Below are positions 5,309 through 6,612 of a stretch of 6,612 nt of DNA, piece after piece; positions within the stretch are counted from its first letter, which is position 1, and each line of letters begins with the position of its first letter. This stretch comes from Prevotellaceae bacterium UBA7028 (lineage in GTDB: Bacteria; Bacteroidota; Bacteroidia; Bacteroidales; Bacteroidaceae), in contig DLBF01000180.1 of NCBI GenBank assembly GCA_002494215.1, forward strand, positions 1 to 6,612, in the 5' to 3' direction. A program made the translations under genes and the position numbers. The notes under the pieces were generated by a model. The model was given only the letters and a program-made list of their open reading frames with translations, was not told where the DNA came from and did no database searches.

Positions 5309-6271
5309 TTAGAAAGCAGAAGCTTTCAACTGAAGTCCGGCCCTCTCGTCGAGACCGAACATCAGATTCATATTCTGAACAGCCTGTCCCACAGCACCCT
5401 TCAGGAGATTGTCGATACAGCTGATCATCAAGAGCTGGTCCTCGTACTTCTCCACATAGACCACAGCCTTGTTGGTGTTTACCACCTGCTTCATATCAGG
5501 ACTCTTGGTCACAAAATGAGTAAAGGCAGCATCCTTGTAGTAATCGGCATATATCTGCTGTACTTCCTCCAGAGACTTGTCGCACTTGGCATAAGCAGTC
5601 ACGAAGATGCCTCTTGTGAAGCAGCCGCGCTGTGGGATGAACAGCACACGACCATCATAACCAGGACAAAGCTCCTGCACTGTCTGGTTAATCTCCAGCA
5701 GATGCTGATGAGTGAAGGTCTTATAGACAGAGATATTATCATTACGCCAAGAGAAGTGCGTTGTTGCCCCAGGCTTCTGACCGGCCCCTGTACTACCCGT
5801 GATACCGTTCACATGAATATCACCGCTGATGATGCCCGCCTTCAGAGCCGGCAGCATAGCCAGCTGAATACAAGTGGCAAAGCAACCGGGATTAGCCAGG
5901 TGCTGGCAATCAGCAATAGAAGACTTATGAGTTTCCGGCAATCCATATACGTAGTCGTGATTGCCTTTGATGCGGAAGTCTTGAGCCAAGTCGATGATTT
6001 TGACACTGTCAGGGATGGTATGCTCCTTGAGGAATGCCTCGCTCTTGCCATGACCAAAGCAGAAGAATACCACATCCACTTTATCAAAAGGCATCTCATC
6101 GGTAAACTTCAGATCAGTATCGCCTACCAATCCCTCATGCACATCGCTGACAGGATTGCCAGCATTACTCTCGGAGTTAGCAAAAACGATCTCTGCCTCC
6201 GGATGCCCTAATAATACCCTTATCAACTCGCCACCAGTATACCCCGCAGCACCAAGTATTCCTATCTTCAT
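5309..6271 (-). CDS. argC: N-acyl-gamma-glutamyl-phosphate reductase
   Basis: ArgC reduces N-acyl-gamma-glutamyl phosphate with NADPH to N-acylglutamate semialdehyde, the substrate of ArgD encoded next. The 320-residue protein matches the shorter Bacteroidetes form. It begins with the NADP-binding loop GILGAAGYTGGELIRVL (4-20), followed by FANSESNAG (30-38), FFCFGHGKS (69-77), DLAQDFR (94-100), and the catalytic cysteine C130 in ANPGCFATCIQLAMLP (126-141). Next come GITGSTGAGQKP (156-167), the histidine-containing THQHLLEIN (187-195), FIPQRGCFTRGI (211-222), and the C-terminal DNLLKGAVGQAVQNMN (287-302). The ATG at 6269-6271 starts directly at the Rossmann fold, as in the family, and has no Shine-Dalgarno-like sequence; the bases before it are A/T-rich. 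The usual acyl group would be acetyl; the succinyl-type ArgF' in the cluster suggests N-succinyl compounds here. It follows argG by 58 bp, with no recognisable promoter between. Confidence 0.97.
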   Translation of the reverse strand: MKIGILGAAGYTGGELIRVLLGHPEAEIVFANSESNAGNPVSDVHEGLVGDTDLKFTDEMPFDKVDVVFFCFGHGKSEAFLKEHTIPDSVKIIDLAQDFRIKGNHDYVYGLPETHKSSIADCQHLANPGCFATCIQLAMLPALKAGIISGDIHVNGITGSTGAGQKPGATTHFSWRNDNISVYKTFTHQHLLEINQTVQELCPGYDGRVLFIPQRGCFTRGIFVTAYAKCDKSLEEVQQIYADYYKDAAFTHFVTKSPDMKQVVNTNKAVVYVEKYEDQLLMISCIDNLLKGAVGQAVQNMNLMFGLDERAGLQLKASAF

Positions 6272-6298
6272 ATATTTTATGATTAAACTAATTGTTCA

Positions 6299-6329
6299 CC
6301 CCTCCCTTTGGAGGGGATGGGGGAGGCTT
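6299..6329 (-). repeat. GC-rich palindromic element between argG and argC
   Basis: On the minus strand, directly after the argG TAA, the element reads AAGCCTCCCCCATCCC and ends in a hairpin with a perfect 7-bp stem. In plus-strand terms the arms are CCCCTCC (6299-6305) and GGAGGGG (6310-6316) around a four-base loop. No T-run follows on either strand at the hairpin base, so it is a poor intrinsic terminator. It is related to the element at 3230-3262, which is inverted relative to it. It might affect mRNA stability or cleavage between argG and argC, but that is inference. Confidence 0.7.
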
Positions 6330-6612
6330 TTACCTTTTCTCGTCTTTATGGATACCATAATATACGCGGAGTGGCGTACTAGAGACCTTGATAAAGCCCT
6401 TGGCCTCATCGGCAGTCCAACCAGTCTGCGTCTCGCCATATTCACCGAGTTTGCTCTTCGTCAGGTCGTTGACGCTGTCGATACCAACAGTTTCGAAGCC
6501 ATAAGGACGGAGCTTCAGAATGGCTGTACCGGTCACATTGCGCTGACTGCTTGTAAGCATAGCCTCAATATCGGGCATAACAGGCTCCAAGTACTGGCTC
6601 TCATGCAGGAAC
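6330..6612 (-). CDS. argG: Argininosuccinate synthase, C-terminal 93 codons, cut by the window edge
   Basis: ArgG joins citrulline and aspartate with ATP to make argininosuccinate, the step before the final lyase. The frame is open from the right edge to the TAA at 6330-6332 and begins with FLHESQYLEPVMPDIEAML. It continues with TSSQRNVTGTAILKL, IDSVNDLTKSKLGEYGET, and the end STPLRVYYGIHKDEKR. The ESQYLEPV...SSQRNVTG pattern and the C-terminal length are those of the Bacteroidetes type of ArgG, as I recall it. A TTG at 6588-6590 could be mistaken for a start, but the coding frame and the homology continue upstream of it to the edge. The N-terminal ATP-binding domain is not in the window. It is the first visible gene of the cluster, with argC 58 bp downstream. 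Confidence 0.95.
   Translation of the reverse strand, partial: FLHESQYLEPVMPDIEAMLTSSQRNVTGTAILKLRPYGFETVGIDSVNDLTKSKLGEYGETQTGWTADEAKGFIKVSSTPLRVYYGIHKDEKR

Noticed and set aside
5291..6211. A 306-codon open frame on the plus strand, antisense to argC
   Set aside because: It is fully explained as the reverse of argC; no motif, promoter or start context supports it.
6299..6316. GC-rich hairpin as an intrinsic terminator after argG
   Set aside because: No run of T follows the stem on the minus strand, and argC continues in the same direction 28 bases later.

Overview
The window is one unbroken run of seven genes, all on the minus strand, for arginine and proline biosynthesis. In order of transcription (right to left) they are argG (3' part only), argC, argD, proB, proA, an AMP-forming acyl-CoA synthetase, and the first 89 codons of argF' (N-succinylornithine carbamoyltransferase type). 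The source is most likely a member of the Bacteroidales, probably Prevotella-like. Three things point there: the first 89 residues of the carbamoyltransferase look like the Bacteroides SOTCase rather than a normal OTCase; a Bacteroidetes-type -7 promoter box (TAnnTTTG) lies before argD; and purine-rich 7-bp repeats sit in the gene junctions. The genus is inferred from memory of such genomes and was not tested.

Layout: argG ends at 6330. A 58-bp spacer with a GC-rich palindromic repeat leads to argC (6271-5309). A 105-bp AT-rich spacer, the only one that looks like a promoter region, leads to argD (5203-4070). argD overlaps proB (4073-3303) by the four bases ATGA. proB and proA (from 3286) are 16 bp apart, and that gap is filled by heptad repeats. 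An 86-bp heptad-rich spacer separates proA from the acyl-CoA synthetase (1961-300), and a 32-bp heptad-rich spacer separates that gene from argF' (from 267). No stretch over 300 bases lacks a gene. I see no RNA gene, CRISPR array, transposon or intrinsic terminator.

Together, ArgC, ArgD and ArgF' carry an N-acylated glutamate derivative towards citrulline, and ArgG then acts on citrulline. ProB and ProA make the free, unblocked glutamate semialdehyde that cyclises towards proline. The two routes run on parallel chemistry from glutamate and appear to be co-expressed. The acyl-CoA synthetase is the odd member, with no established role in either pathway.

The genes themselves are ordinary housekeeping genes, and I found no convincing new system. 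The points that deserve a second look lie mostly between them. The upstream gene's TGA stop falls in the first unit of the 7-bp repeat tract at three successive junctions. A 33-bp palindromic element appears to sit in frame in the N-terminus of ProA, with a relative after argG. An imperfect dyad overlaps the putative argD promoter. ProB lacks its usual C-terminal PUA domain. The window also cuts off argF' one codon before the residue known to set its acyl specificity.
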